NCBI GenBank assembly: GCA_963743825.1
Contig: CAVURC010000005.1
Location: 62,001 to 126,000 of the forward strand
Source: Sva-07 sp963743825
GTDB taxonomy: Bacteria > Actinomycetota > Acidimicrobiia > Acidimicrobiales > Ilumatobacteraceae
Direction: 5' to 3'
Length of the DNA: 64,000 nt
Under the pieces are notes generated by a model. The model searched no databases. It saw nothing but the letters and a program-made list of their open reading frames with translations, and was not told the origin of the DNA. Each line of letters begins with the position of its first letter. Position 1 is the first letter of the stretch. This document shows positions 1 to 10,464 of the stretch, one piece after another. The translations under genes were made by a program, and so were the position numbers.

Positions 1-557
1 CGCGGATCGGGGTGACGCAGTCGGCGATCTATCGGCACATCGTCGACATGGACGAACTCAGCGGGATCGCCAGCCGGATCGTGGTGTCGGAACTCACGGC
101 GATGTTGAACTCGATCCTGCTCGCGCCGGACGTCAATTTCGACGACCTCGACGGGATCCTGGAGCTCAGCTCGAAGATCGTCAGGGTGATGCAGCACGAC
201 CATCAGGCATTCGAGGTCATCGACCGGTGGCGCTTCGCCGAGGGCACGCTCGGTACCGGCATCCGCGAACTCCTGGCTGCGGGCCGCGATCTCGTGGCCT
301 TCGTTCTGGAGTCGGAATGGCGCGCGGAGTACGGATACGCCGACCCGCTCCGATCGAGCGTCGCCGCGGTCCAGCGGCGGCATGCCGAACTCATCCTCGA
401 CGACGTCATCGCGGTCGCCCGCTTCGTGCGCCAGCGCAGCGATGACGGTGACATCGCTCGGATGCTGCAACTCCGCATCGTGACGTCCTGGACGGCCTAC
501 GTCGTCGACATGCAGACCCGGCTGGGTCGGCCGCTTCCCGACATCGACGTCGCCTGA
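1..557 (+). CDS. TetR-family transcriptional regulator, 5' end off the window
   Basis: The frame is open from the window edge. Its first residues, RIGVTQSAIYRHI, look like the recognition helix of a TetR DNA-binding domain (pattern GVT..AlYrHi). Roughly the first 30 residues are therefore missing, and the GTG at 12 is an internal codon. The remaining ~180 residues are mostly helical with no recognisable ligand motif, as is usual for the divergent C-terminal domain of TetR proteins. Target and ligand cannot be told. The gene ends 36 bp before the 3' end of the convergent folD, so it is not in an operon with anything visible here. Confidence 0.75.
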   Translation, partial: RIGVTQSAIYRHIVDMDELSGIASRIVVSELTAMLNSILLAPDVNFDDLDGILELSSKIVRVMQHDHQAFEVIDRWRFAEGTLGTGIRELLAAGRDLVAFVLESEWRAEYGYADPLRSSVAAVQRRHAELILDDVIAVARFVRQRSDDGDIARMLQLRIVTSWTAYVVDMQTRLGRPLPDIDVA

Positions 558-593
558 AGCAGAACCCTCCGGCCGGAATTCGCCGGGCGGCGG

Positions 594-1451
594 TCAGCCC
601 CGGAAGTCGCCCTGCAGTTGCGCTGCGGTGAGGGTGTTCTCCATCAGGCAGGCGATCGTCATCGGGCCGGTCCCACCGGGCATCGGGGTGATGAATCCCG
701 CAACCTCAGCGACCGGGACGTAGTCGACGTCGCCGACGATGCCGGCTTCGGTTCGCGAGACGCCGACGTCGATCACCGTGGCTCCTGGCTTGACCATGTC
801 GGCGGTGATCATCCGTGCCTGCCCGGCGGCGCCGACGACGATGTCCGCCTCACGCACGACCGCCGCCATGTCGGCGGTTCGAGAGTGCGCGAGCGTCACG
901 GTGGCGTCGACGCCCTTGCGGGCGAGGAGCAGCGACAGCGGAAGCCCGACGAGCGTCGAGCGTCCGACGACGACGGCTCGCTTGCCGCTCGTGGCGATGT
1001 CGTAGCGCTCGAGGAGGCGCATCACGCCGAGCGGGGTGCAGCCCACCAGGCCGGGGCGACCGCGTACGAGTCGGCCCATCGAGCGCTCGGTCAGGCCGTC
1101 GACGTCCTTCTCCGGCGGGATGAGGTCGATGACCGGTTCGGGGTCGAGGCCGTCCGGCAGCGGAAGTTGCACCAGGATCCCGTGTACCTGGTGGTCGGCG
1201 ACGAGTTCACGCACGACCGATTCGACCTCGGCCTGGGTGGCGCTCGACGGCAGGTCGACGTGGCGTGACGTGAGTCCGGCCTCGGCGGCCTTCGCGTGCT
1301 TCATGCGTACGTAGCGCTGGCTCGGGCCGTCGTCGCCCACGAGCACCGTTGCCAGACAGATGGCCGGCGAACCGGCCTCCTCGATCCGGGTCCGCAGCCC
1401 GACGATGATCTCGTCACGCAGCGCATTGCCGTCCATCACCACAGCCGTCAT
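594..1451 (-). CDS. folD: FolD, methylenetetrahydrofolate dehydrogenase / methenyltetrahydrofolate cyclohydrolase
   Basis: Bifunctional cytoplasmic enzyme that oxidises 5,10-methylene-THF with NADP and hydrolyses the product to 10-formyl-THF. The 285-residue length is normal for the family. The catalytic lysine is K51 in YVRMKHAKA. A Rossmann segment with VVVGRSTLVGLPLS lies near residues 160-175, and the C-terminal signature PGGTGPMT is near 258. The ATG at 1451 opens directly into the conserved MDG region, so this start fits. Upstream (1452-1560) there is a 50-bp palindromic repeat and then the 3' end of the inositol-phosphate synthase gene. No partner gene is adjacent, although a folate-related cyclo-ligase lies 3.3 kb away. 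Confidence 0.95.
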   Translation of the reverse strand: MTAVVMDGNALRDEIIVGLRTRIEEAGSPAICLATVLVGDDGPSQRYVRMKHAKAAEAGLTSRHVDLPSSATQAEVESVVRELVADHQVHGILVQLPLPDGLDPEPVIDLIPPEKDVDGLTERSMGRLVRGRPGLVGCTPLGVMRLLERYDIATSGKRAVVVGRSTLVGLPLSLLLARKGVDATVTLAHSRTADMAAVVREADIVVGAAGQARMITADMVKPGATVIDVGVSRTEAGIVGDVDYVPVAEVAGFITPMPGGTGPMTIACLMENTLTAAQLQGDFRG

Positions 1452-1488
1452 TCGATGAACTGTAGAGATCCGACTCCCACCTCACCTT

Positions 1489-1538
1489 GTTTGCGTGACG
1501 GTTCGGTTGGAGCGGGCCAACCAGAACGTCACGCAAAC
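1489..1538. repeat. Family B intergenic palindrome, copy 1
   Basis: A 50-bp imperfect inverted repeat. The left arm starts GTTTGCGTGACGGTTCGG and the right arm ends GTCACGCAAAC, around a short GC-rich loop. Three further copies are at 40262, 41253 and 42168. It lies between the 5' end of folD and the 3' end of the inositol-phosphate synthase gene, 22 bp from the latter's stop, so it could form a hairpin on that transcript. Confidence 0.9.
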
Positions 1539-1560
1539 AGGGGGGTGTGTTCCTTGGGAG

Positions 1561-2868
<1,308 letters not shown>

Positions 2869-2931
2869 GACAATAAGCGATCGTTCACTCGACGCTCACA
2901 TTGTGAAGCAAATCTTATGTATTCTGCACGA

Positions 2932-3795
2932 ATGCGGCCACTTCCCGACCTGTCGATCCGACAACTCGAGTATCTCGTCGCTGTCGCCGAGGAGCCGACC
3001 TGGGCGGTGGCAGCCGAGCGAGTCGGCGTGAGCGCGTCGGCACTGTCGCAAGGGTTGGCCGAACTCGAGCGTCGGCTCGGCGTCGCCCTGTTCGATCGCG
3101 ACGGCCGCCGGCGGCTCGTGAGACCGAGCGCGGCACCGGTGGTCACTCACGCCCGCCAGGTTCTGGGTCTCACCAACGACCTCGCCGGCTGGGCCGAGCG
3201 GCTTCGTTCCGGCCGCAGTGGCGCACTCCGGCTGGGGATGATCGATGCGGCAGCGGTGGTCCACTGTCCGGATCAACTGCGCACGTTCCGCGCCAGCCAT
3301 CCCGATGTCGACCTGCGACTGCGCGTGTCGCCGTCCGCCCAGCTCGTCGAGCTCCTCGTGGCAGGCCAACTCGATCTGGTGGTGTGCGTCGAACCGCCCG
3401 TGCCGGTGACCGGGATCGACACCGAGCCACTGCTCACCGAAGCCCTCGCGGTCTACGCGCCGCCCGGTCGCCGCATCGGCCCACCCTCGACGTGGGGGCC
3501 GTGGGTGCTGTTCCCCGCCGGTTCGCACACTCGCACCATCGTCGTCGACGAGCTGCGACGACTCGGCGCCCCGATCGATGTGGTCGCCGAGAGCCACCAG
3601 CCCGAGGTGCTGCGTGAGATGGTCCGGTTGGGAGTCGGCTGGACGGTGCTGCCGACCGAGCAGGCCGAACAGGGGGATCGACCGTTGCGCCGGAGCCGCA
3701 AGCTGACGACCCGCCGACTCGTGCTCGCCACCCGAACCGGCTCGGTTCGCGACCCAGCGGTCGACGAGCTCGCCGCCGCACTGGCCGGACCCTGA
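2932..3795 (+). CDS. LysR-type transcriptional regulator
   Basis: A 287-residue regulator. The N-terminal winged helix-turn-helix is plain (residues ~6-65: DLSIRQLEYLVAVAEE, then SALSQGLAELERRLG and LFDRDGRR), followed by a periplasmic-binding-like effector domain. ATG 2932 puts the HTH at the usual distance from the N-terminus; ATG 2917 is an alternative five codons upstream. It is divergent from the inositol-phosphate synthase gene with a 63-bp gap that must hold both promoters, the classic LysR arrangement with its target gene. The effector is unknown. Confidence 0.9.
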   Translation: MRPLPDLSIRQLEYLVAVAEEPTWAVAAERVGVSASALSQGLAELERRLGVALFDRDGRRRLVRPSAAPVVTHARQVLGLTNDLAGWAERLRSGRSGALRLGMIDAAAVVHCPDQLRTFRASHPDVDLRLRVSPSAQLVELLVAGQLDLVVCVEPPVPVTGIDTEPLLTEALAVYAPPGRRIGPPSTWGPWVLFPAGSHTRTIVVDELRRLGAPIDVVAESHQPEVLREMVRLGVGWTVLPTEQAEQGDRPLRRSRKLTTRRLVLATRTGSVRDPAVDELAAALAGP

Positions 3796-3817
3796 GCGTC
3801 GGCACGCGTGCAGCGGC

Positions 3818-4798
3818 TCAGGGTGACGGTGTCGCGCCTCCGAGCACCTCGTGGAACTGGGCGGAGTCGACGTTGCCGCCACACAGGACGAACGCACTGC
3901 GTCCACCACGTTGTCCGAGCGATTCCGACAGGAGACCGGCGAGCCCGATCGCACCGGCGGACTCCGCCACGTTGTGGGTCGTGCGGTAGACGATCCGCAT
4001 CGCCTCGGCAGTGTCATCGTCGGACACCGCGATGACACGTGCCGCTCCGGCGACGATTCCGGCAATCGAGACCGGGTCGGGAGAACGCGTCGCCACACCG
4101 TCGACGAACGTGGCCGCAGCCTGCGTCGTCACCACTTCGCCGCGATCGAACGACAGCAACGTCGAGGGCGCCTTCTCGCTCACCACGCCGACGATCTGCG
4201 TGTCGAGGCCGAGCAGGTCGCGCACGGCGATGAGCGCGTTGATCCCCGACCCCATCCCGACGGGCACGTAGACGGTGTCCAATCGACCGGCCGCGTCGAA
4301 CAACTCACGCGCATAGGTGGCGACGCCCAACACCAGATCGGGATGAAACGGAGGCACCGGCTCGAGCGCTCGCTCCGACGCCACCTCCATCGACCGTTCC
4401 CGTGCCTCCTGGAAGTCGTCACCGAACTCGATCACTTCGGCACCGAGCGCCCGCATCGCGGCGTTCTTCTCGACGCTGTTGCCGTGTGGGACCAGGATCG
4501 TGACCGCCCGACCGTAGGCGCGCCCGGCGAACGCCAGGCTCTGGCCGTGGTTGCCCCTCGTCGCGCTGACGACGCCCGCAACGTGCGGGCGTTCGCGAAC
4601 GAGCCGGTCCATGTAGACCAGCCCACCGCGGACCTTGAACGCTCCCACCGGGGTGTGGTTCTCGTGTTTGACGATCACGACGGAGCCGGCGACCTCGTTC
4701 AGCAGCGGCCACTCGTACTGCGGTGTCGGTGGCACGTGGCGTCGCACGACATCGGTCGCACGAGCGAGGTCGTCGAGATCGAACGTCGCGCCGCTCAC
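3818..4798 (-). CDS. Threonine/serine dehydratase-like PLP enzyme (no ACT domain)
   Basis: A fold-type II PLP enzyme of 326 residues. The Schiff-base lysine is K55 in VGAFKVRGG, the substrate loop is ATRGNHGQSLAF near 80-91, and a glycine-rich phosphate loop VGMGSGIN is near 175. The length, with no C-terminal ACT domain, fits the catabolic or hydroxyamino-acid dehydratases rather than biosynthetic IlvA. The exact substrate cannot be fixed (threonine, serine or a 3-hydroxyaspartate-type compound). GTG at 4798 is chosen because it overlaps the stop of the upstream cyclo-ligase gene by four bases (GTGA), a coupling arrangement. A longer upstream reading frame is only low-complexity shadow sequence. 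Confidence 0.85.
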   Translation of the reverse strand: MSGATFDLDDLARATDVVRRHVPPTPQYEWPLLNEVAGSVVIVKHENHTPVGAFKVRGGLVYMDRLVRERPHVAGVVSATRGNHGQSLAFAGRAYGRAVTILVPHGNSVEKNAAMRALGAEVIEFGDDFQEARERSMEVASERALEPVPPFHPDLVLGVATYARELFDAAGRLDTVYVPVGMGSGINALIAVRDLLGLDTQIVGVVSEKAPSTLLSFDRGEVVTTQAAATFVDGVATRSPDPVSIAGIVAGAARVIAVSDDDTAEAMRIVYRTTHNVAESAGAIGLAGLLSESLGQRGGRSAFVLCGGNVDSAQFHEVLGGATPSP

Positions 4799-5265
4799 GA
4801 CGCCAGACCCCGGTCGGTCACCACGTGGTCGACGGACATGTCGTGCGGCTCCACCGCAAGGTCGTCCAGGAGCTGTTCGTGGAAACAGACCCCGACCGTG
4901 ACGCAGTCGTCGCGCACGTCGACGAGGAACCGGTCGTACCAGCCGCCACCCTGGCCGAGCCGCCGGCCGGTGGCCGTGAAGGCGAGTCCCGGCACGATCA
5001 CCACATCGGGCCAGGCCGGATCGACGTCGTCCTCCGGAACCGCAACCGCCATGCCCTGCTCGAGGCACCACGACTCGAACGGCGCGACCTCCGGCTCGCC
5101 GACGATCGTGCGGAACACGAGGATCCGTGTGGCGTCGACGACCGATGGCAACCCGGTCACATGCGACCACAACTGCTCGGATCGTTCCGGGCGGTCGTCG
5201 ATCGACCGGCGAAGCTCGCGCATGCGCCGGCGGAGTTCGGGCTTGTCCGGCGTGCGGGCGGCCAT
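4795..5265 (-). CDS. 5-formyltetrahydrofolate cyclo-ligase
   Basis: ATP-dependent return of 5-formyl-THF to 5,10-methenyl-THF. The 156 residues include the family signature PGLAFTATGRRLGQGGGWYDRF near 105-126 and an N-terminal basic helix KPELRRRMRELRRSI that follows the chosen ATG at 5265. It is slightly short for the family. It is the first gene of a two-gene unit with the overlapping dehydratase downstream, and is divergent from a flavin reductase that starts 26 bp away. Confidence 0.85.
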   Translation of the reverse strand: MAARTPDKPELRRRMRELRRSIDDRPERSEQLWSHVTGLPSVVDATRILVFRTIVGEPEVAPFESWCLEQGMAVAVPEDDVDPAWPDVVIVPGLAFTATGRRLGQGGGWYDRFLVDVRDDCVTVGVCFHEQLLDDLAVEPHDMSVDHVVTDRGLAS

Positions 5266-5291
5266 CGGCTCGGAGCGTACAGTGGTCGACG

Positions 5292-5834
5292 ATGAGCGAT
5301 CAGCCGCCACTCCCCGCCGCCAACGCGGTTGCCTTCGATTCGAAACACTTCCGGACGGTGCTCGGTCACTTTCCAACCGGAGTCACGGTGATCACCGGCA
5401 TGGCCGACGGCGATCGACCGCACGGGTTCACCATCGGTTCGTTCACGTCGGTGTCGCTGGATCCGCCACTCGTCGGGTTCCTCCCCCAGGTCGATTCCGA
5501 GACATGGGCGCTGATGGCCGACGCGGGCAGTTTCTGCGTCAACGTGCTCAGCGACGCCCAGAGCGACCTGTGTTGGAAGTTCGCGAAGAGCGGCACCGAG
5601 GCGACCCGCTTCGAGGGCGTCGAATGGCACGCCGCCCCCTCGGGCGCGCCGGTGTTGGAACGCGCCGTTGCGTGGATCGACTGCAGTATCGAGCAGGTGT
5701 ACGAGATGGGCGACCACTACTTCGTACTGGGCCGGGTCACCGCGCTCGACGCCGACGCTGACCACAACGGGCTCCCACCACGCCCACTGGTGTTCTACCG
5801 CGGCACCATCGGCGGCTTCGCCGCGGAAGGCTGA
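5292..5834 (+). CDS. Flavin reductase domain protein
   Basis: 180 residues of the FMN-binding split-barrel flavin reductase family. The N-terminal stretch FRTVLGHFPTGVTVITG and the following FTIGSFTSVSLDPPLVGF are typical of reductase components (HpaC-like) that hand FMNH2 or FADH2 to a partner monooxygenase. No monooxygenase is adjacent; the nearest flavin oxygenase in the window, at 43.3 kb, is of the single-component type. ATG 5292 begins just before the conserved core. The gene is divergent from the cyclo-ligase. Confidence 0.85.
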   Translation: MSDQPPLPAANAVAFDSKHFRTVLGHFPTGVTVITGMADGDRPHGFTIGSFTSVSLDPPLVGFLPQVDSETWALMADAGSFCVNVLSDAQSDLCWKFAKSGTEATRFEGVEWHAAPSGAPVLERAVAWIDCSIEQVYEMGDHYFVLGRVTALDADADHNGLPPRPLVFYRGTIGGFAAEG

Positions 5835-5868
5835 CCGATTCGCCGCGTCTCGTTGCGAGACTGGCGCG

Positions 5869-6252
5869 ATGGATCGTCGTACGCCGCTCGCAGCCGGGCT
5901 CGACACGTTCGTCGTCGTGTTGTTCGTCGCCATCGGGCGCCGCGAGCACGAACAAGACTCGGCGATCGCCGGGCTGATCGAGACCGCCGCGCCCTTCCTG
6001 ATCGCCCTCGCACTGGCCTGGCTGGTGCTGCGGGTGTGGAAGCGTCCCACCGAGTGGCGAACGGGTGTCGGCGTCTGGGCGATCGTCGTGGTCGCCGGCA
6101 TGCTGCTGCGCAACCTCGTCTTCGATGACGGCACCGCGACCGCCTTCGTCATCGTCGCCACGCTGTTCCTCGCGTTGTTCATCGTCGGCTGGCGCCTCGC
6201 GTTCACCGCGATGGACCGGCGCAACACCGCGAGCGGTTCAGAGACCGGGTGA
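5869..6252 (+). CDS. DUF3054 family membrane protein
   Basis: A 127-residue integral membrane protein with about four hydrophobic segments. The early stretch LDTFVVVLFVAIGRREHEQ followed by GLIETAAPFLIALALAWL is characteristic of DUF3054, found widely in actinobacteria with no known function. The start at 5869 leaves a short cytoplasmic N-terminus before the first membrane segment. The 3' end overlaps the convergent DUF4234 gene by 15 bp. Confidence 0.75.
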   Translation: MDRRTPLAAGLDTFVVVLFVAIGRREHEQDSAIAGLIETAAPFLIALALAWLVLRVWKRPTEWRTGVGVWAIVVVAGMLLRNLVFDDGTATAFVIVATLFLALFIVGWRLAFTAMDRRNTASGSETG

Positions 6253-6666
6253 CACGACCGACCCGTGCGTGGTCCAGTAGTCGTTGATCGACTTCTGGAT
6301 CCGGACGTACCAGATGATGTTGCCGATGATCGGCAGCAGGAACCACAAGCCCCAGATCGTGGTGATCGGCGGCTCCTTGCCTTCACGGCGGTACAGCTGC
6401 TCGACCTCCGACGCCATCAGGAACATGGTGGCCGGGGCGATGAACAAGGTGATCAACAGGTAACCGACGCCGCCGATCCCGGTGCGGGCGTGCGCTTTGA
6501 GTTCGTCACCGTTCTGGTACGACCAGACGATCGTCCAGATCCCGAACGTGACGATGGTCAGCAGGATCACCAGGCCGATGGAGCGCGGCTTGCCGATCGG
6601 GCCGGTGTCGGCACCCGCCATCGCAGCGGCAACCGGTGGTGGCGGGGGTGGCGGTGTGTCGGTCAT
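6238..6666 (-). CDS. DUF4234-like membrane protein
   Basis: 142 residues with a proline-rich N-terminus (seven consecutive prolines), then RSIGLVILLTIVTFGIWTIVWSYQNGDEL and further hydrophobic segments ending NIIWYVRIQKSINDYW. This order (poly-Pro tail, short helix pair, charged linker, second helix pair, terminal W) is what I know from DUF4234 proteins. Function unknown. ATG 6666 is preferred to a GTG two codons upstream. Confidence 0.7.
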   Translation of the reverse strand: MTDTPPPPPPPVAAAMAGADTGPIGKPRSIGLVILLTIVTFGIWTIVWSYQNGDELKAHARTGIGGVGYLLITLFIAPATMFLMASEVEQLYRREGKEPPITTIWGLWFLLPIIGNIIWYVRIQKSINDYWTTHGSVVSPGL

Positions 6667-8063
6667 CGCCACACGGTAGGGCCGTGCGGTCGGCTCGTCG
6701 GCGATACCTGTGATCGGTCATGCTCGGGCCGATGAGCACGCTGAAGATCGAGATCGACCCCATCGAAGCCGGGTTCTCCACCGAGCGGCTCGACCGCATC
6801 GACCGGCACTTCCAGGGCTACGTCGACCAGAAGAAGTTGGCGGGCTGGCACATCGCCATCAGCCGAAGGGGACAGCTCGTCCACTCCTCCACGTCCGGTC
6901 ATCGCGACATCGCCGCCGACCTACCGTTCACCGACGACACCGTCGTGCGGATGTTCTCGATGACCAAGCCGATCACGTCGGTCGCCGCGATGATGCTCTA
7001 CGAAGAGGGCCTGCTCGAGCTCAAGTCACCGATCTCCAAGTGGCTGCCCGAGTTCGCCGACACGAGGGTCTACCGATCGGGCTCGTTCCTCGCGCCGGTC
7101 ACCGATCCGCTCGTCGAGCCGATCCGGGTCTGGCACCTGCTCACCCACACGTCGGGCCTCACCTACGGATTCCACAACACCCACGTCACCGACGCCATCT
7201 ACCGGCGCGGTGGATTCGAGTGGGGCAACCCGCCGGGCGCCGACCTTGCCGAGTGTTGCGCCCTGTGGGCCGCCATGCCACTCGCGTTCCAGCCTGGTAC
7301 CGAATGGAACTACGGAGTGTCGACCGACGTGCTCGGCCGTCTCGTCGAGGTCGTGTCGGGCATGCCGCTCGACGAGTTCTTCCGCACCCGGATCTTCGAG
7401 CCGATCGGGATGACAGAGACCGACTTCTACGTCAAGGACGACGCCATGGAACGCTTCGCCACCCTCTATGTCCGCAACCCGGCGGACCGGCGAGGCAGTA
7501 CCGGCGCCGGAGACCCTCGGGCGGGTCGCGAACGAGCCGCCGACGATGCTCGGTGGCGGCGGCGGGCTCGTGGGGACGGCACACGACTACCTCCGGTTCA
7601 CCCACATGCTGCTCAATCGCGGTGAACTCGACGGGGTCCGACTCCTCGGCACGCGCGAACGGTCGACTACATGACCCGCAACCAACCTTGCCCGGCAACG
7701 CCGACCTCGAATCGTTCGGTCGGCCTCTGTTCGCCGAGACGAGCTTTCGACGGCGCCGGCTTCGGTCTCGGGTTCTCCGTCGACGGCCGCATCGGCGAGC
7801 GATTCGTGTCGCAGTGCCGCCGCAGGAGTGACATCCTCGCGATCCCGACCGCGCCCGCGTCGTGCTCGACGCCGCCGCCAACAAGGTGCTGCGGTCGGAG
7901 GGCGAGTATCCTGGATGTCGGAGCGGCCAGCACCGATCTTCTGGGTCGACCCCCGCGAAGAGGTCGTCGCCCTGTTCCTCACGCAGATGCTGCCGTCGAG
8001 CACCTACCCGATCCGCTCGCAACTCAACCAGCTCGTGCAACAAGCCCTCGTCGACTCGATCGT

Positions 8064-8093
8064 TACATCGGGGGTCAGACGCCCCGAGATGTA
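8064..8093. repeat. Family A palindrome, copy 1
   Basis: An inverted repeat with arms TACATC and GATGTA around a GGGGGTCAGACGCCCC core. It sits at the 3' end of the broken serine hydrolase, only 12 bp from copy 2. Confidence 0.75.
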
Positions 8094-8105
8094 CTCGGCC
8101 GCCGC

Positions 8106-8140
8106 TGATTACAACACGGGTCAGACCCCTGTTGTAATCA
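8106..8140. repeat. Family A palindrome, copy 2; contains the ilvD stop codon
   Basis: A 35-bp near-perfect palindrome: 10-bp arms TGATTACAAC / GTTGTAATCA around a GGGTCAGACCC core. The ilvD stop codon (TGA read on the minus strand, 8140-8138) is the last triplet of the right arm. It lies between convergent genes and could form a hairpin in both directions. Confidence 0.92.
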
Positions 8141-9865
8141 GAGGGTGTTGGTGATGGCTCCGGTCTCGGCGCCTTGCACGAGCTTGGCGTACTTGCCGAG
8201 CACTCCGGTGGTGTAGCGAGGAGGGTTCGGGGTCCAGCCATCCATGCGATTGGCGAGCTCGGCGTGGTCGACGAGCAGATCGAGTGACTTCGACGGCACA
8301 TCGACGCGGATGAGGTCACCGTCGTGCACGAAGGCGATCGGGCCACCATCGGCGGCCTCGGGCGCCACGTGACCGATGCAGAATCCCCAGGTGCCGCCGG
8401 AGAACCGGCCGTCGGTGATCAGCGCACAGTCCGAACCGCGACCGGCGCCCTTGAGCGCACCCGTGATGGCGAGCATCTCGCGCATGCCCGGGCCGCCCTT
8501 CGGGCCTTCGTAACGGATGACGATGACCGTGCCAGGCTGGATCGAGCCGGCGAGGATCGCCTCCATCGCGAACGACTCGTCGTCGAACACGCGCGCCGGG
8601 CCTTCGAAGTGCATCTGCGCCGCGGACAGACCGGCAACCTTGACCACCGCTCCCTTCGGCGCCAGCGTGCCGGTGAGGATGTTGATGCCGCCGGCCGTGT
8701 GGATCGGCGCGTCGAGCGGATGCACGACCACACCGTCAGCCTCCGGCGGATCGATCTCGGCGAGGTTCTCCGCCATGGTCTTGCCGGTCACGGTCATGAC
8801 GTCGCCGTGCAGCAGACCGGCGTCGAGGAGCATCTTCAGTACGACGGGCACGCCACCGACACGATCGAGGTCGCTCATGTGGAACTTGCCGCCCGGCTTC
8901 ATGTCGGCGATGTGCGGCACCTTGTCGGCGATGCGGTTGAAGTCGTCGAGGTCGAGGTCCACCCGTGCCTCGTTCGCGAGCGCCAGGAGGTGCAGCACGG
9001 CGTTCGTCGAACCCCCGAGCGCCGAGGTGAGTGCAATGGCGTTCTCGAAGGCCTCCTTGGTCATGATCTGACGCGACGTGATGCCGAGACGCAGCAAGTT
9101 GACCACCGCGGCGCCGGCGCGCTCGGCGTCACCTTCGCGCCGGCCGTCGATCGCGGGCGGCGACGCGGTGCCCGGCAGGCTCATCCCGATGGCCTCGGCA
9201 ATCGAGCTCATCGTGTTGGCCGTGAACATGCCGCCGCATGCGCCCTCACCGGGGCACGCGTTCGATTCGATCTGGTGGAGTTCGTCCTCGGTCATCGTGC
9301 CGGCCGCGCAAGCACCGACCGCCTCGAAGACGCTCGTGATGTCGAGCGCCGCACCGTTGTACTCGCCCGGCATCGTCGATCCGTTGTAGACGAAGACGCT
9401 GGCCAGGTCGAGGCGAGCGGCCGCCATCAGCATTCCCGGGATCGACTTGTCGCATCCGGCGAGGCCGACGAATCCGTCGAACCGTTCCGCGTGCATGACC
9501 GTCTCGACCGAGTCGCAGATGACCTCGCGTGACACCAGCGACGCGCGCATCCCCTCGTGACCCATCGAGATGCCGTCGCTGACGGTGATCGTGCCGAACT
9601 CGAGTGGGAAGCCGCCCGCCTCGCGCACGCCGACCTTGGCGTGCTCGGCGAGCTTGCGCAGGGTCATGTTGCACGGCGTGACCTCGTTCCACGACGACGC
9701 GATCGCCACCTGCGGCTTGTCCCAGTCGGCGTCGCCCATCCCGACGGCGCGAAGCATCGCCCGTGACGGCGCCTTCTGCATACCGTCGGTGACGTCACGC
9801 GACCGCGGCTTGATGTCGACCGGTGTGTCGATCGTGTTCCCGTTGCTGCTGGACCCATCGCTCAT
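8138..9865 (-). CDS. ilvD: Dihydroxy-acid dehydratase
   Basis: Fe-S dehydratase of branched-chain amino-acid biosynthesis (dihydroxyisovalerate to ketoisovalerate, and the isoleucine equivalent). The 575 residues are full length. Likely cluster ligands are C65, C138 (AGCDKS) and C210 (ACPGEGACGGMFTANTM), and the C-terminal SGGTWGFCIGHVAPEA loop is present. ATG 9865 is chosen over an upstream frame extension that lacks conserved sequence. The stop codon lies in a palindrome. No other ilv genes are nearby. Confidence 0.95.
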   Translation of the reverse strand: MSDGSSSNGNTIDTPVDIKPRSRDVTDGMQKAPSRAMLRAVGMGDADWDKPQVAIASSWNEVTPCNMTLRKLAEHAKVGVREAGGFPLEFGTITVSDGISMGHEGMRASLVSREVICDSVETVMHAERFDGFVGLAGCDKSIPGMLMAAARLDLASVFVYNGSTMPGEYNGAALDITSVFEAVGACAAGTMTEDELHQIESNACPGEGACGGMFTANTMSSIAEAIGMSLPGTASPPAIDGRREGDAERAGAAVVNLLRLGITSRQIMTKEAFENAIALTSALGGSTNAVLHLLALANEARVDLDLDDFNRIADKVPHIADMKPGGKFHMSDLDRVGGVPVVLKMLLDAGLLHGDVMTVTGKTMAENLAEIDPPEADGVVVHPLDAPIHTAGGINILTGTLAPKGAVVKVAGLSAAQMHFEGPARVFDDESFAMEAILAGSIQPGTVIVIRYEGPKGGPGMREMLAITGALKGAGRGSDCALITDGRFSGGTWGFCIGHVAPEAADGGPIAFVHDGDLIRVDVPSKSLDLLVDHAELANRMDGWTPNPPRYTTGVLGKYAKLVQGAETGAITNTL

Positions 9866-9960
9866 GGCCTGCACAGTAGTGGTGGCCCATCGACGCGAGC
9901 CTGGTGCTCTGCCCACCCCGACGAAGCCTGCGTGCCCATCCGCAGTGGCAGAATGGCGCC

Positions 9961-10464
9961 ATGGCCGACGTGCGAGAGACCAAGCTTCCCGGTGTCGGTG
10001 TCCGCCACGAGTTCACCACCGACGACGGCACCGACCTCGGCGTGCTCGTCCACCACGACGGACGGCGCGAGATCCTCGTGTACGACTCCGATGACCCCGA
10101 CGCCTGCTCGTCGCGCCTGCGTCTCTCGGCTGCCGACACCCGCACCGTGTCCGAGTTGCTCGGCGCGAGCCGGGTGACCGAGGCCGTTGCTGCCGTGCAG
10201 CAGGAGATCGAAGGGCTGGCGATCGAGTGGATCGAGCTCGACGCGACATCACCGGCGGCCGGAGCCACGATCGGCGACGGCATGTACCGCACGAAGACCG
10301 GATCGTCCATCGTTGCGGTGATCCGCGACGGGCAGTCGATCCCGGCACCGGGCCCCGACTTCGGCCTCGCCGCGCACGACGTCGTCGTGGCAGTCGGCAC
10401 GACCGAGGGTCTCGCCACGATGCGCGAGCTCATCCGGCGCGGGTCGGCGTCGACCGGCGGATGA
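9961..10464 (+). CDS. KhtT-like regulatory subunit of a K+/H+ antiporter (TrkA-C domain)
   Basis: A 167-residue soluble protein. The C-terminal half (about residues 88-160) reads as a TrkA-C/RCK-C domain: EWIELDATSPAAGATIGDG, SSIVAVIRDGQSIPAPGPD, then DVVVAVGTTEGLATMREL. The N-terminal ~75 residues match the small domain seen in KhtT proteins. It overlaps the downstream antiporter gene by ATGA (10461-10464), so the two products are surely made together. By analogy with KhtTU it would gate K+ efflux in response to a ligand or pH. Confidence 0.85.
   Translation: MADVRETKLPGVGVRHEFTTDDGTDLGVLVHHDGRREILVYDSDDPDACSSRLRLSAADTRTVSELLGASRVTEAVAAVQQEIEGLAIEWIELDATSPAAGATIGDGMYRTKTGSSIVAVIRDGQSIPAPGPDFGLAAHDVVVAVGTTEGLATMRELIRRGSASTGG

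Larger units (their letters stand above)
6732..8154 (+). pseudogene. Serine hydrolase (beta-lactamase/EstB type), broken by several frameshifts
   Basis: A class C beta-lactamase-fold hydrolase or esterase. The intact first ~250 codons carry the nucleophile motif SMTK (near residue 77), HTSGLTYG, and a WNYGVSTDVLG segment in the position of the family's second motif. From about 7485 on, the homology jumps frame at least five times: EAVPAPETLGR near 7500-7520, GLVGTAHDYLRFTHMLL near 7566-7615, LPGNADLESFGRPLF near 7690-7735, FDGAGFGLGFSVDGR near 7745-7790, then PAPIFWVDPREEVVALFLTQ near 7930-7990. Each piece is in the right order for one protein, so the gene is full length but shredded within 600 bp. 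The final frame runs through two palindromes and meets ilvD. Consensus error and true decay are both possible. Confidence 0.75.

Noticed and set aside
3851..5761. A 636-codon open frame on the plus strand
   Set aside because: It is antisense to the dehydratase and cyclo-ligase genes, is Arg/His/Asp-rich with no domain, and follows from third-position GC in the real genes.
8064..8140. Two close palindromes considered as a CRISPR fragment
   Set aside because: Arms differ, there is no constant repeat-spacer pattern, and each element occurs singly elsewhere.
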